A DNA stretch of 64,000 nt from Aerophototrophica crusticola (GCA_001939945.1 MOEB01000020.1:26873-90872); one strand, 5' to 3'. Counted from the first letter of the stretch, positions 41,592-51,457 are shown. Program-made: numbers and translations. Notes: generated by a model not told the origin, from the letters alone.

Positions 41592-42386
41592 TTACAGGGT
41601 CTGGGCCAGCTTCTGCGCCACCGTGTCGATGTCGTGTGCCGCGTCGCTGGTGGGGGAACGGGTCAGCAGGGGCACCTGGGTCTTGATGCTTTCCCGCACC
41701 TTCAGGTCGCGGCGGATCACGCCGGCCACCTGGGGCACCTTGTTCAGGAACTTGCGGCAGGCCATGGACAGGGTGTCGAAGGTCTTGTCCCCCTCGGTCC
41801 GGGTCTGGGCCATGTTCACCACCACCCGCAGGTCCGCCATGGGGTTGGCCTGATAGGCCAGCTTCAGGAAGGCATAGGCGTCGGTGATGCTGGTGGGCTC
41901 ATCCGTCGTCACCACAAGCGTGGTCCCGGCCAGGCTGGAGAAGGTGCGTACCGTGCGGTCCACCCCGGCGCCCAGGTCGATGATGATGACGTGGTAGATC
42001 TTGGCCAGGTCCACCAGCTCGCTGCGGATCTGGGCCAGCTTCTGCGGCGGCAGGTTGGCCAGGTTGCCGGAACCGCTGCGCCCGGCCAGGATGTCGAAGC
42101 CCCCGTCGGGATAGCGGGTGATGGCCCCCGACATGGGCACCAGCCCGTCGATCACCTGGCCCAAATCCCGCTTCGGCATCAGGCCGAGCTGGATGTCCAC
42201 GTTGGCGAGGCCCAAATCGCCGTCGAACAGCAGGACTTTCCTGCCCAGTCGCGCCAGGGCATGGGCAAGGGTGATCGAGAAGAAGGTTTTGCCTACCCCG
42301 CCCTTGCCGCTGGCGACGGCCAGGATGTTGGGGCGGCGCAGCGGGGTGACGTTGGCCGGCATGGCCATGGAGCTGAGGTCGGTCAT
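41592..42386 (-). CDS. flhG: MinD/ParA-type flagellar number regulator
   Basis: A 264-residue ATPase of the FlhG/FleN (YlxH) family that limits flagellar number with FlhF. The deviant Walker A SGKGGVGKT lies near residues 26-34, then DGDLGLANVDIQLGL and DLGAGVDRTV. The ATG at 42386 overlaps the flhF stop (ATGA), which supports coupled synthesis of the antagonistic pair. Confidence 0.9.
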   Translation of the reverse strand: MTDLSSMAMPANVTPLRRPNILAVASGKGGVGKTFFSITLAHALARLGRKVLLFDGDLGLANVDIQLGLMPKRDLGQVIDGLVPMSGAITRYPDGGFDILAGRSGSGNLANLPPQKLAQIRSELVDLAKIYHVIIIDLGAGVDRTVRTFSSLAGTTLVVTTDEPTSITDAYAFLKLAYQANPMADLRVVVNMAQTRTEGDKTFDTLSMACRKFLNKVPQVAGVIRRDLKVRESIKTQVPLLTRSPTSDAAHDIDTVAQKLAQTL

Positions 42387-43408
42387 GCGTGGGTCCCCGT
42401 CTGCTTGGTGCGGCGCGGCTGCTGCTGGGCGGCTTCCATCTCGGGCATCATCAACTTGGCGAGCGTGGTGGGGGTGAGGGGGGTCAGGCCCCCCGCCACC
42501 TTGGTGGTCGTCCCGGCATCTGCAAAAGCCAGGCCAGCCCCGTGGGCCGCCGCCAGCAGGCTGCCCAGGCGGCGGGCCATGTCCAGCCGGGTGGGCAGCA
42601 GGCGCTTCGCCCCCACCTGCCGGAAGGCCAGCGCCGTCTCCACCGCCTCCACCGCGTCCATGCCGGCGGGCAGCACCAGGATGGGCTCGATGTCCGCGGC
42701 CACCAGCAGGTCGCGCAGCTCCTTCATCTCGGCGGCGGAGTAGGGGTTGCGGCCGGCGCTGTCCACCAGCACCTGCTCCATCCCCTTCTGCACCAACAGG
42801 GCGTCGGCCAGGGCCATGGGGTCCTCCACCGTGATCAGCCGCAGCTTCAGCACGCGGGTGAAGGCCTGCAACTGCTCGATCCCGCCGGCCCGGTCCGTGT
42901 CGGTGGAGATGACGCCGATGGGCTTCTTGGCCAGGGCGGCGCGGGTGCACAGCTTGGCCACGGTCAGGGTCTTGCCCGCCCCCGGCGGCCCCACCAGCAT
43001 GACGGGCCGGGGGAAGCGGCCGTCGCTCAGGGGCTGGAAGGCGAAGACGCTGTCCAGGGCGGCTGACAGGGCCATCAGCGGGTCGCGCACGTCCAGGGTC
43101 TCGATGCTCTCCATCATCGCCTGGTTCACGTCCGGCGGCACGCCGTGGCGGATCAGCGCCTCCGACACCTGGTCCAGCGGGTCCGGCCCGACCGGGTCGA
43201 TGAAGCTCAGGGGCGACGCCGCGGTGCCGTTGGCGGGCCCGCCGGCCCCGGCGCCGAACAGCTCCTCCTCCTCGATGGCGGCGGTGACCCGCACGCCGAC
43301 CCCTTCCTCCTCGCGGGAGGCGACGATGATGGCATCGTCGCCCAGGACCTCGCGCACCAGGCGCATGGCCTCCTGCATGGTAGGGGCGTGGAAGGATTTC
43401 AGCCGCAT
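42383..43408 (-). CDS. flhF: Flagellar SRP-like GTPase FlhF
   Basis: A 341-residue SRP-family GTPase that places the flagellum at the pole. The N-terminal MRLKSFHAPTMQEAMRLVRE and DDAIIVASREEEGVGVRV match FlhF. The G domain has GPPGAGKT, DTDRAGGIEQL and DSAGRNP. It lies 52 bases downstream of flhA. Confidence 0.92.
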   Translation of the reverse strand: MRLKSFHAPTMQEAMRLVREVLGDDAIIVASREEEGVGVRVTAAIEEEELFGAGAGGPANGTAASPLSFIDPVGPDPLDQVSEALIRHGVPPDVNQAMMESIETLDVRDPLMALSAALDSVFAFQPLSDGRFPRPVMLVGPPGAGKTLTVAKLCTRAALAKKPIGVISTDTDRAGGIEQLQAFTRVLKLRLITVEDPMALADALLVQKGMEQVLVDSAGRNPYSAAEMKELRDLLVAADIEPILVLPAGMDAVEAVETALAFRQVGAKRLLPTRLDMARRLGSLLAAAHGAGLAFADAGTTTKVAGGLTPLTPTTLAKLMMPEMEAAQQQPRRTKQTGTHA

Positions 43409-43460
43409 GCCGTGCCTGCCTTCCCCGGCGTCACGCCGTCATGTTGTCCTTGCCACCCCA

Positions 43461-45581
43461 TCAGATCATCCCCAGCGTCTTGATCTTGGCCTTCGGGTGG
43501 ATCTCGTTCTGCGACATCACCACCGTGGACGGGCGGAACCGCTCGATGATGGAGCGGACATAGGGCCGGATGCCCGGCGTGGTCAGCAGCACCGGCGCTT
43601 CCCCCTGCATGGCGAACCGCTCGAAGCTCTGCCGCACCGCGCCGATGAACTGCTGGAGCTGCGTCGGCGCCATGGCGAGCTGCTTGTCCTCCCCGTCGCC
43701 GACGATGCTCTCGGCGAAGGCCTGCTCCCAGTCGGGCGACAGGGTGACCAGCGGGATATAGCCCATCTCGTTGGTGTTGGCGTCGCAGATCTGCCGCGCC
43801 AGCCGGGCACGGACGTGCTCGGTGATCTGGTTCATGTTGCGGGTATAGGCGGTGGCCTCCGCGATGCCTTCCAGGATGGTGGGCAGGTCGCGCACCGACA
43901 CCCGCTCGCTCAACAGGGTCTGCAGCACGCGCTGCAACCCGCCGACGGTGATCTGCCCGGGCACCACGTCGGCCACCAGCTTCTGGTGCTCCTTGCCCAT
44001 CTCGTCCAGCAGCTTCTGCGTCTCGGCATAGGACAGCAGCTCCGCCATGTTGTCCTTGATCACCTCGGTCAGGTGGGTGGTCAGGACGGTGGGCGGGTCC
44101 ACGACGGTATAGCCCTTGAACAGGGCCTCCTCGCGATAAGCCGGCTCCACCCACATGGCGGGCAGGCCGAAGGTGGGCTCCACCGTCGCCTCGCCGGGCA
44201 GGGTGATGCGCTCGCCCCGCGGGTCCATGCAGAGCAGCATGGTGGGCCGGATGTCGCCCCGGCCCGCCTCGATCTCCTTGATCCGGATGACATAGGTGTT
44301 GGGCGGGAGCTGCAGATTGTCCTGGATGCGCACCGACGGCAGGATGATGCCGATGTCGCCGGCCAACTGCCGGCGCAGGCCCTTGATCTGGTCGGTCAGC
44401 CGGTGGCCCACCTCCGTGTTGATCAGGGCCAGCAGGCCATAGCCCAGCTCCAGCCGGATCAGGTCGATGGCCAGGGCGGTGGAGATGGGCTCCTCCACCG
44501 GCGGGGGCGGGGCGGCGCTGGCCACCACCTCGGCCGCCAGCGCCTCCTGCTCCTTCTCCTTCAGCTTCGGCAGGTAATAGGCCGCCGCCGCCAGCCCCAG
44601 CCCCATCAGGAAGAAGGGGATCTTCGGCATGCCGGGCAGCAGGCCCACCACGAACACCAGGAACGCCGTCAGCCCCAGCGCCGCCGGGTAGAAGGTGAGC
44701 TGCCCCACCACCGCCTTGTCGGTGGAACCCTGCCCGCCCGACTTGGACACCATCAGACCGGCCGCCAGCGACACCAGCAGGGCCGGGATCTGCGAGACCA
44801 GGCCGTCGCCGACGGTCAGCAGCGTGTAGGTCTGGGCCGCCTCGGCGAAATCCATCCCCTTCTGGCCCATGCCGATGACCATGCCGACGCCGACATTCAG
44901 GAAGGTGATGACCAGGCCGGCCACCGCGTCGCCGCGCACGAACTTGCTGGCACCGTCCATGGAGCCGAAGAACTGGCTCTCCTCCTCCAGCTCCTTGCGG
45001 CGCTTCTTCGCGTCGTTCTCATCGATCAGGCCGGACGACAGGTCGGCGTCGATGGCCATCTGCTTGCCGGGCATGGCGTCCAGGGTGAAGCGGGCCGCCA
45101 CCTCGGCGATGCGGCCCGAACCCTTGGTGATGACCGTGAAGTTCACCAGCATCAGGATACCGAAGACGGTCACCCCGATGATGAAGTTGCCGCCCATGAT
45201 GAAGGCGCCGAACGTCGCGATGACGTGGCCGGCCGCGTCCTGGCCCTCATGCCCATGGCCCAGGATCAGGCGGGTGGAGGCGAGGTTCAGCGCCAGCCGC
45301 AGCATGGTGCTGACCAGCAGGATGGTGGGGAAGCTGCTGAACTCCAGGGGCTTCTGGATGCTCAGCACCACCATCAGGATCAGGATGGAGAAGGCGAAGG
45401 AGATGACCAGGCCCACATCCAGCAGGAAGGTGGGCAGCGGCACGATCAGCACGGTGACGATGGCGACGATGGCGAGCGCGAAGCCCACCTCGCCGCGCTT
45501 CACCGACTCGCCGATGATGCGCAGCGCGTCCATCGCTGACGCGACGTTCCCCCCTCCACCTGGTTGCGTCTGGTCGGTCAT
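43461..45581 (-). CDS. flhA: Flagellar export apparatus protein FlhA
   Basis: A 706-residue integral component of the flagellar type III secretion gate. The N-terminal half has eight predicted spans with the conserved FHIPEP-type region (ASTRLILGHGHEGQDAAGHV, TRFTLDAMPGKQMAIDADLS); the C-terminal half is the cytosolic ring domain that docks chaperone-substrate complexes. Length is normal. It lies 11 bases downstream of flbD. Confidence 0.95.
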   Translation of the reverse strand: MTDQTQPGGGGNVASAMDALRIIGESVKRGEVGFALAIVAIVTVLIVPLPTFLLDVGLVISFAFSILILMVVLSIQKPLEFSSFPTILLVSTMLRLALNLASTRLILGHGHEGQDAAGHVIATFGAFIMGGNFIIGVTVFGILMLVNFTVITKGSGRIAEVAARFTLDAMPGKQMAIDADLSSGLIDENDAKKRRKELEEESQFFGSMDGASKFVRGDAVAGLVITFLNVGVGMVIGMGQKGMDFAEAAQTYTLLTVGDGLVSQIPALLVSLAAGLMVSKSGGQGSTDKAVVGQLTFYPAALGLTAFLVFVVGLLPGMPKIPFFLMGLGLAAAAYYLPKLKEKEQEALAAEVVASAAPPPPVEEPISTALAIDLIRLELGYGLLALINTEVGHRLTDQIKGLRRQLAGDIGIILPSVRIQDNLQLPPNTYVIRIKEIEAGRGDIRPTMLLCMDPRGERITLPGEATVEPTFGLPAMWVEPAYREEALFKGYTVVDPPTVLTTHLTEVIKDNMAELLSYAETQKLLDEMGKEHQKLVADVVPGQITVGGLQRVLQTLLSERVSVRDLPTILEGIAEATAYTRNMNQITEHVRARLARQICDANTNEMGYIPLVTLSPDWEQAFAESIVGDGEDKQLAMAPTQLQQFIGAVRQSFERFAMQGEAPVLLTTPGIRPYVRSIIERFRPSTVVMSQNEIHPKAKIKTLGMI

Positions 45582-45592
45582 GGCTCAGCCCG

Positions 45593-47071
45593 TCACGCCG
45601 TCGCCCGCTCGTCCGCCTCGACCCCGCCGGCCGGCGGCGGGATGGACAGGCCGCCCTCGGAATACTCCTTCAGCTTGTTCCGCAGGGTGCGGATGGAGAT
45701 GCCGAGGATGTTCGCCGCGTGGGTCCGGTTGCCCAGCGTGTGCTTGAGCGTGTCGATGATCAGGTCGCGCTCCACCTCCGCCACGGTGCGGCCCACCAGG
45801 CCCTGGGTGCCGGTGGAGCCGGCGGGGGCCGGGGCGGCAGCGGCAGGGGCCGCCGGGGCGTAGGCGTTGGCGGCGTAGGGGTTCGCCGCATAGGGGTTGG
45901 GCTGCGGCGGGCGGGCCACCACGGGCGGGATCACGGGCGTCGCGGCCGGGGCCGGGGGCTGGTAGCCCGGCTCCGCCCCGGTCAGCATGATGGCCTCCGG
46001 CCCGATCTCCGTCCCCCGGGCCAGCAGCACCGCGCGGTGCAGGGTGTTCTCCAGCTCGCGCACGTTGCCGCGCCAGTGGTGTGACTGGAGCAAGGCCATG
46101 GCCTGGGCGCCCACGGTGCGTTCCGGCAGGCCGTTGGCCTCCGAATACTTCTTCGCGAAGTGCCCCGCCAGCAGGGCCACGTCCTGGGGCCGCTCCCGCA
46201 GGGGCGGCAGGTTCAGGCTGACCACGTTCAGGCGGAAATACAGGTCCTCGCGGAACCGCCCGGCCTTGGCCTCCGACAGCATGTCCCGGTTGCTGGTGGC
46301 CAGGATGCGGATGTTGACCTTGACCGGCTGGTTGCCGCCCACCCGGTCGATCACCCGTTCCTGGATGGCGCGCAGCAGCTTGGCCTGCAGGCGCAGATCC
46401 ATCTCGCTGATCTCGTCCAGCAGCAGGGTGCCGCCGTTGGCCTCCTCGAACTTGCCGATGCGGCGGGCCACGGCGCCGGTGAAGGCGCCCTTCTCATGGC
46501 CGAACAGCTCCGACTCCAGCAGGTTCTCGGGGATGGCGGCGCAGTTGACGCTGATGAAGGGGCCGTTGGCCCGCTTGCTCTTGCGGTGCAGGTAGCGGGC
46601 CATCAGCTCCTTGCCTGTGCCGGACTCGCCGGTGATCAGCACGCTCGCCTCCGACGGGGCGATCTGGTCGGCCAGGGCCAGGGTGGCGGCCATGGCCGGG
46701 TCACGGCTGACGATGCTGTGGCTTTCCTCCGCGATGGCCTCCAGCACCGCGCCGATCAGGGCGGCGTCGGGGGGCAGGGGGATGTATTCCTTCGCCCCGG
46801 CGCGGATGGCGCGCACGGCGGCCTGGGCATCGGTGCCCACGCCGCAGGCCACGACCGGGGCGGCGAACCGCTCGGCCTTCAGCGCCTCCACCAGCATGCC
46901 CACGTCCAGCTTGACGTCCACCATCACCAGGTCGGCGCCCTGGCCGGTGCGCAGGGCGTTCATGGCCCCGTCGATGCTGTCGGTATGGGCCACCTTCGCG
47001 CCCTTCTGCAGCGCGATCTTGCCGGCGGCGCTGATATAGCCCTCGAGCGTGCCAACGATCAGGAGACGCAT
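45593..47071 (-). CDS. flbD: Sigma-54-dependent flagellar regulator FlbD
   Basis: A 492-residue activator of late flagellar genes. The N-terminal receiver-like domain starts [12 protein letters not shown] and lacks the usual acidic pair, with only D in MVDVKL as a possible phosphoacceptor. The AAA+ domain has [14 protein letters not shown] and LLLDEISEM, followed by a Pro/Ala linker with [13 protein letters not shown] and a Fis-type HTH ([20 protein letters not shown]). The start at 47071 fits the domain; the longer frame runs into repeat R4. Between the motA-like gene and flhA, as in Caulobacter-type clusters. Confidence 0.9.
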   Translation of the reverse strand: MRLLIVGTLEGYISAAGKIALQKGAKVAHTDSIDGAMNALRTGQGADLVMVDVKLDVGMLVEALKAERFAAPVVACGVGTDAQAAVRAIRAGAKEYIPLPPDAALIGAVLEAIAEESHSIVSRDPAMAATLALADQIAPSEASVLITGESGTGKELMARYLHRKSKRANGPFISVNCAAIPENLLESELFGHEKGAFTGAVARRIGKFEEANGGTLLLDEISEMDLRLQAKLLRAIQERVIDRVGGNQPVKVNIRILATSNRDMLSEAKAGRFREDLYFRLNVVSLNLPPLRERPQDVALLAGHFAKKYSEANGLPERTVGAQAMALLQSHHWRGNVRELENTLHRAVLLARGTEIGPEAIMLTGAEPGYQPPAPAATPVIPPVVARPPQPNPYAANPYAANAYAPAAPAAAAPAPAGSTGTQGLVGRTVAEVERDLIIDTLKHTLGNRTHAANILGISIRTLRNKLKEYSEGGLSIPPPAGGVEADERATA

Positions 47072-47160
47072 CGGTCCAACCCCTTTGTGGGCTTGTCTTG
47101 GTGGTGTGCCGGGTAGCATGTCGGCGTGGCAGGCACCGGTACGGCGGATGGATGAGCTGA

Positions 47161-47252
47161 TTCCCCCGCGAAGGCGGGGGTCCACAGTTCTTTCACCCCG
47201 GTCCAGGCGGTAACCCGGTCAAAAATCGTGGACCCCCGCCTTCGCGGGGGAA
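47161..47252. repeat. Palindromic intergenic repeat, family R4, copy 2
   Basis: A 92-bp element with perfect 25-bp terminal inverted repeats (47161-47185 and 47228-47252). Each arm is itself a hairpin, CCCCCGC-GAAG-GCGGGGG. It sits in the 231-base gap between the motA-like gene and flbD, inside the flagellar cluster. Closely similar to the copy at 31761. Confidence 0.9.
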
Positions 47253-47302
47253 GCGGATTCCTCCGGGGAAGCCGTCGATCCATCCCATATCCCGCCATCA
47301 TC

Positions 47303-48163
47303 TCACTCATAGGCGCTCACCCTCAGCTCCGGGGGCAGCACCGTGTTGATCAGGATCTCCAGCCGGCGCGGGTTCTCCTGCCGGGCGACGCTGCCGGCGG
47401 CCAGCATGTACAGCCCGTCCACCAGCGCCTCGTTCTCCGCGTTCCGCTCCACCTTGGCGGCCAGGGGGGACAGCACCATGCTGCCCAGCACCGCGCCATA
47501 GAAGGTGGTCAGCAGGGCCACGGCCATGGCCGGGCCGATCTTGCCGGGGTCGTCCAGGTGGCCCAACATCTGCACCAGCCCCACCAGCGTGCCGATCAGC
47601 CCCATGGCCGGGGCCACCTCCGCCGCGCGGCGCAGCACCGCGGCCCCGGCCCGGGCGCGGGCCAGGTTGGCGTCGATCTCGGTGCGCAGGATCGCCTCCG
47701 CATCCTCCGCCGGCAGCCCGTCCACAATCAGCTCGATGGCCCGGGCCAGCACCGGCTGGGACCGGGCCGGGCCCACCAGGGGTTGGAGCGCCAGGGGCCC
47801 GTTCTTGCGGGCGAAGTCGGCCAGGGCCAACACCCCGTGCGCCACCTCCCGCACCTCCTCCGACGGGGCCACCGTCGCCCGGGCCAGGCAGCGGCCCGCC
47901 GCCCTCATGTCGCGCAGGGAAAAGCTGGCCATGGTCACGGCCAGGCTGCCGCCCAGCACGATCAGCATGGACGGCAGGTCCAGGAAGGCTCCCGGGCTGC
48001 CGCCCAGCACCAGGGCGGCCAGGATCATCAGCAGGGCGGCCCCCAGCCCCAACAGGGTGGCCAGGTCCAACCGCTTGCCGCCGCCGGGCAGGCGGGGCAG
48101 GCCGCCGCGGCCGGGGACCGCCTCGGCCCGCCTGTTCCCCGATCTGGTGTCGGCCGCTGTCAT
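47303..48163 (-). CDS. MotA/PomA-like stator or proton-channel protein
   Basis: A 286-residue membrane protein of the MotA/TolQ/ExbB family. Spans lie at about 34-55, 62-82, 182-203 and 213-235. The motifs LDLPSMLIVLGGSLAV and APAMGLIGTLVGLVQML are close to PomA/MotA. No motB-type gene is next to it, so it either pairs with a distant MotB or has another role in the flagellar system. It is four bases downstream of fliN and upstream of flbD. Confidence 0.8.
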   Translation of the reverse strand: MTAADTRSGNRRAEAVPGRGGLPRLPGGGKRLDLATLLGLGAALLMILAALVLGGSPGAFLDLPSMLIVLGGSLAVTMASFSLRDMRAAGRCLARATVAPSEEVREVAHGVLALADFARKNGPLALQPLVGPARSQPVLARAIELIVDGLPAEDAEAILRTEIDANLARARAGAAVLRRAAEVAPAMGLIGTLVGLVQMLGHLDDPGKIGPAMAVALLTTFYGAVLGSMVLSPLAAKVERNAENEALVDGLYMLAAGSVARQENPRRLEILINTVLPPELRVSAYE

Positions 48164-48167
48164 GGCG

Positions 48168-48485
48168 TCAGCCCCGGTCCGACTTGATGATTTCGGTCAT
48201 GGTGATGCCCAGCCGGTCCTCCACCACCACCACCTCGCCGCGGGCGACCAGACGGTTGTTCACATAGATGTCGATGGCCTCACCCACCTTGCGGTCCAGC
48301 TCCACGACGGAGCGGGGGCCCATCTTCATCAGGCTGCTGATGGGCATGGTGCAGCGGCCCAGCACGGCGCTGATCTGCACCGGGATGTCGTAGACGGACT
48401 CCAGGTCCTTGACGACCGGCTGGACCTCCAGGTCCGTCCCGGTCGTCCTGCCCTCGAAGTCCTTGAGGCTCATGTCGCTGGCCAT
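48168..48485 (-). CDS. fliN: Flagellar motor switch protein FliN
   Basis: A 105-residue C-ring component. The SpoA domain covers the C-terminal 75 residues (DIPVQISAVLGRCTMPISSL, RKVGEAIDIYVNNRLVARGEVV). An in-frame ATG 12 bases downstream is an alternative start. It lies 20 bases after fliH. Confidence 0.92.
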   Translation of the reverse strand: MASDMSLKDFEGRTTGTDLEVQPVVKDLESVYDIPVQISAVLGRCTMPISSLMKMGPRSVVELDRKVGEAIDIYVNNRLVARGEVVVVEDRLGITMTEIIKSDRG

Positions 48486-48505
48486 GGCTCACGAATCCTT
48501 GCGCG

Positions 48506-49279
48506 TCATTCGGCGGGGACGGGGATGGGGTCGGGCAAGGCGGCAGCCACCGGCACGGGCGTGACCGCCGCCATGGGCACCGGCGTGCCGGGCCCGCCCG
48601 GCCTGTCGGCCAGCAGGTCGCCAGCAAGCCGCTCGATCTCGCGCCACAGGGACGTCGCGTCGCGCTCCGCGCCGCCGGCGCCCCAATCGGCCTTCACGTC
48701 CAGCTCCCCCAGCCGGTGGTCGGCAAGCACGGTGACCGTGCCGGGGAAGCCGTGGCGGGCGGCCAGGGCGTCGATCCGCTCCCGCAGCCGGTCCAGCCAG
48801 GCCTCGTGCACCTTGATGACCAGCTTGGGTTCCTCAGCCAGCTCCTCCAGGAAGCCGGCGACCACCGCCTCCACCTCCGCCAGCCCGTGGCGGCGGACAA
48901 AGGCGGGGAACAGCTTGCGGACCACGGACAGGGCGATGCGGGGCGTGTTCTCCCGCCGCAGGGCCAGTTCCGCCTGCTGGGCCCGCACCAGGGCCGCCAA
49001 CTGCTGCTCCACCCGGCCCAGCGCGTCAGCCAGGGCCTTGTCGGCCTCGCGGTCCGCCTCGGCCCGGCCCAGGGCGCGGCCTTCCTCCACGCCGGCCGCG
49101 TGGGCGTCACGCTGGGCCTGCTCCACCTGCTGCCGCACCTCGGCGATGGTGAAGGTGGGCTCCGGCGGGGGCGGCGGGGGTGGGGGCGGCTTCGGCAGCT
49201 CCACGGGCTGGGGCGCGGCGGCCCGCGTGGTGCCGTCGTCGAAGGAATGGTCGAACAGGAATTTCTGGATGGTGGCCAT
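48506..49279 (-). CDS. fliH: FliH-like flagellar export ATPase regulator
   Basis: A 257-residue protein. The N-terminal ATIQKFLFDHSFDD is followed by a run of nine prolines (31-39), a long helical coiled-coil region (about 50-130, RQQVEQAQRDAHAAGVEEGR) and a globular part with VIKVHEAWLDRLRERID. This matches FliH/FlbE, which regulates the FliI ATPase. The C-terminal 40 residues are Pro/Val-rich. Follows fliF with a 12-base gap; no fliG is between them. Confidence 0.8.
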   Translation of the reverse strand: MATIQKFLFDHSFDDGTTRAAAPQPVELPKPPPPPPPPPEPTFTIAEVRQQVEQAQRDAHAAGVEEGRALGRAEADREADKALADALGRVEQQLAALVRAQQAELALRRENTPRIALSVVRKLFPAFVRRHGLAEVEAVVAGFLEELAEEPKLVIKVHEAWLDRLRERIDALAARHGFPGTVTVLADHRLGELDVKADWGAGGAERDATSLWREIERLAGDLLADRPGGPGTPVPMAAVTPVPVAAALPDPIPVPAE

Positions 49280-49291
49280 GTCCGGTCAGCC

Positions 49292-50947
49292 TCAGCTTTC
49301 CTGGTACAGCCAGTTGCGGATGATGGAGACGGCCTCCTCCGGGTGCTTCTCCACGATCTCGCCCACCTTCCGCAGGGAGGAGGCGCGCACGCGCCCGTCC
49401 ACGCGGTTGATGTCGATCATCTGTTCCAGCTCCTCGTTGGCCTGGGCGGCCTCCATGGCCAGCTCGCGGGCCAGGGCCCCGCCGCCGGGGCCGGCAAGCT
49501 GCGGCACGCCGCCACCCTCGGACAGCAGGTCGGGCTCGTCCTCAAGCTGCGGGGTGCGGTCCAGGGCGCGGGCCACCAGGGGCTTGATCACAAGCAGGAT
49601 CACCAGGATGGCGACGATGGCCAGGATGACCGTCTCCGCGATGCGGTAGATGTCCTCCTTCGGCATGCCGAACGGGCCCAGCTCCTCGCCGGCCAGATTG
49701 TCCTCCGGCACGGCGAACTGCATGTTCACCACCTCCACCGTGTCGCCGCGGGTGGCGTCGAAGCCGATGGCGCCCTCCACCAGCCGGCGGAGCTGGGCCA
49801 GCTCCTGCTCGTTGCGCGGCTGGTAGGTGCGGGCCCCGTCCTGGGCGACCGTGTAGTTGCCGTCCACCAGCACGGCCACGGACATGCGGCGGACCTGCCC
49901 GCCCTCCCGCTCATGCACCTTGACGGTCTTGCTGATCTCGTTGTTGACCGTCTCTTCCGTGCGGGTCCGCTTCTCGGAGGAACCTGACGTGGCCGCGTTG
50001 GCCGCGTCCGCGGTGGGCAGGTTGTTGGCGACGGTGACCGGGTCCACCCCGTCGCGGTTCTGGGACTCGCTGTTCTCGTTGATGGTCTGGGTGCTGCGGG
50101 TCACCACGCTGTCGGGATCGAAGATCTCGCTGTTGGTGGTGACGCGGTCGAAATCCATGTCGATGGTGACGCGGGCCTGCACCTTGCCGTGGCCCACGGA
50201 CCGGCCCAGCAGTTCCTCGATGGTGCTGGTCACCTGCATCTCGCGGGCGACGCGCTTCTCCTCGGCGGAGGCCAGCAGCGCTTCCGGCGTGTTGGACTGC
50301 ATGCCACGGGACAGCAGGTTGCCCTTGTCGTCGATGATGGACACGTTGCCGGGGTCCAGGGCCGGCACCGCCGCGGCCACCAGCGTCTGGATGGCCACCA
50401 CCTGCTCCCGCTTCAACTGCTGGCCGGGGCGCAGCTTCAGCAGCACGCTGGCCGTGGCGGTCTGCGCCTGGCGGGCGAACAGCTCGCGCTTGGGCAGCAC
50501 CAGGTGCACCCGGGCCGCCTGGACCGGTTGCAGCGTCTGGATGGACTTGACCAGCTCCCCTTCCTTGGCGCGGAGCTGCTGCACGTTCTGCATGAAGCTG
50601 GTGGTGCCCAGGCTTTCAGGCTGGTTGAAGATTTCGTTCCCCACCGTGCCGCCGGCGGGCAGGCCCTGCTGGGCCAGTACCATCTTCAGCCGGCCCACCT
50701 GGTCGGCCGGCACCTCGATCCGCGACCCGTCGACGCTGGCCTTGAACGGGACCTGCTGCGCCTCGAGCTGCTGCACGATGGCGCCGCCGTCGGCGGGGGT
50801 CAGGTCGGTGTAGAGCGGCACCAGGTTCGGCTGGGACCATTGGGTGCCCATATAGGCGATCAGCCCCACCACCAGCAGCATGACCGCGCCGATGCCGGCC
50901 AGCCGTGCCGGACCCAGGTTCCGCAAGGTCTGCAGAAACGACTCCAC
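49292..50947 (-). CDS. fliF: Flagellar MS-ring protein FliF
   Basis: A 551-residue MS-ring protein. Two spans (about 21-38 and 432-452) flank the periplasmic ring-building domains (VPLYTDLTPADGGAIVQQL, ARVHLVLPKRELF). The C-terminal FliG-binding tail ends KVGEIVEKHPEEAVSIIRNW, so the FliG contact is intact. The start is GTG 50947 with GGGGAGG eight bases upstream. It is the first gene of the minus-strand flagellar block and has a 510-base gap in front. Confidence 0.95.
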   Translation of the reverse strand: MESFLQTLRNLGPARLAGIGAVMLLVVGLIAYMGTQWSQPNLVPLYTDLTPADGGAIVQQLEAQQVPFKASVDGSRIEVPADQVGRLKMVLAQQGLPAGGTVGNEIFNQPESLGTTSFMQNVQQLRAKEGELVKSIQTLQPVQAARVHLVLPKRELFARQAQTATASVLLKLRPGQQLKREQVVAIQTLVAAAVPALDPGNVSIIDDKGNLLSRGMQSNTPEALLASAEEKRVAREMQVTSTIEELLGRSVGHGKVQARVTIDMDFDRVTTNSEIFDPDSVVTRSTQTINENSESQNRDGVDPVTVANNLPTADAANAATSGSSEKRTRTEETVNNEISKTVKVHEREGGQVRRMSVAVLVDGNYTVAQDGARTYQPRNEQELAQLRRLVEGAIGFDATRGDTVEVVNMQFAVPEDNLAGEELGPFGMPKEDIYRIAETVILAIVAILVILLVIKPLVARALDRTPQLEDEPDLLSEGGGVPQLAGPGGGALARELAMEAAQANEELEQMIDINRVDGRVRASSLRKVGEIVEKHPEEAVSIIRNWLYQES

Positions 50948-51457
50948 GGGTGGTGCCTCCCCAAGGCAATGCCGGATAGGGTGAATCTACAAGGGATTAC
51001 CCGACATTTCGAGGGAGGATGACCCCGAACGATGAAGCTTGGCTTAATCAAGTGGGCAAAAATTGCCGGATTTGCCCGGGGTGTGTCAAAAGAATCACGC
51101 TTTCGGCAAGGGCGGATTCCCCTTTCGGAATCACATGCAGAATGCAAGGGCAGGGGCGCGCCGACACTGGGCCGGCCATGACGGCCCAGCCATCGCGCGG
51201 ATGGACAAAATTCCTATGGTCTGGCATCCTGCCAAGCGGCACCCCCAGCGGGGCCGCGGGTCTTGGACAGGGTGAAGCCGTCAGGGGAATAGGGTGGGGC
51301 ACTGTCTCGATCCCACCCCTTAAGGAGACAACGGAGACACAATCCGAAACCGGTCGCGTTAGTCTCCTTAAGGCGTAAAGCCCAGCAATATCAACACTCT
51401 GTCATGAGACACGCGTCACCTTAAGCGTCACCTTTGGTCACCTTAAGGTAAGGTTAG
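50948..51457. other. 510-base intergenic region upstream of fliF
   Basis: No supported gene. It must hold the fliF promoter; no good sigma-54 match was found on the minus strand. Its right half is unusual, with three CCTTAAGG palindromes and four GTCACC repeats (see 51318). Confidence 0.6.

Noticed and set aside
42387..42950. N-terminal extension of flhG
   Set aside because: Arg/Gly/His-rich sequence inside flhF; the ATGA overlap gives a natural start at 42386.
51060..51240. Sigma-54 promoter for fliF on the minus strand
   Set aside because: GCAA-containing stretches were tested by eye against GC-N10-CC spacing and none fits.
51019..51378. 119-codon plus-strand frame upstream of fliF
   Set aside because: No ribosome site, mixed composition, and it covers the motif-rich regulatory stretch.
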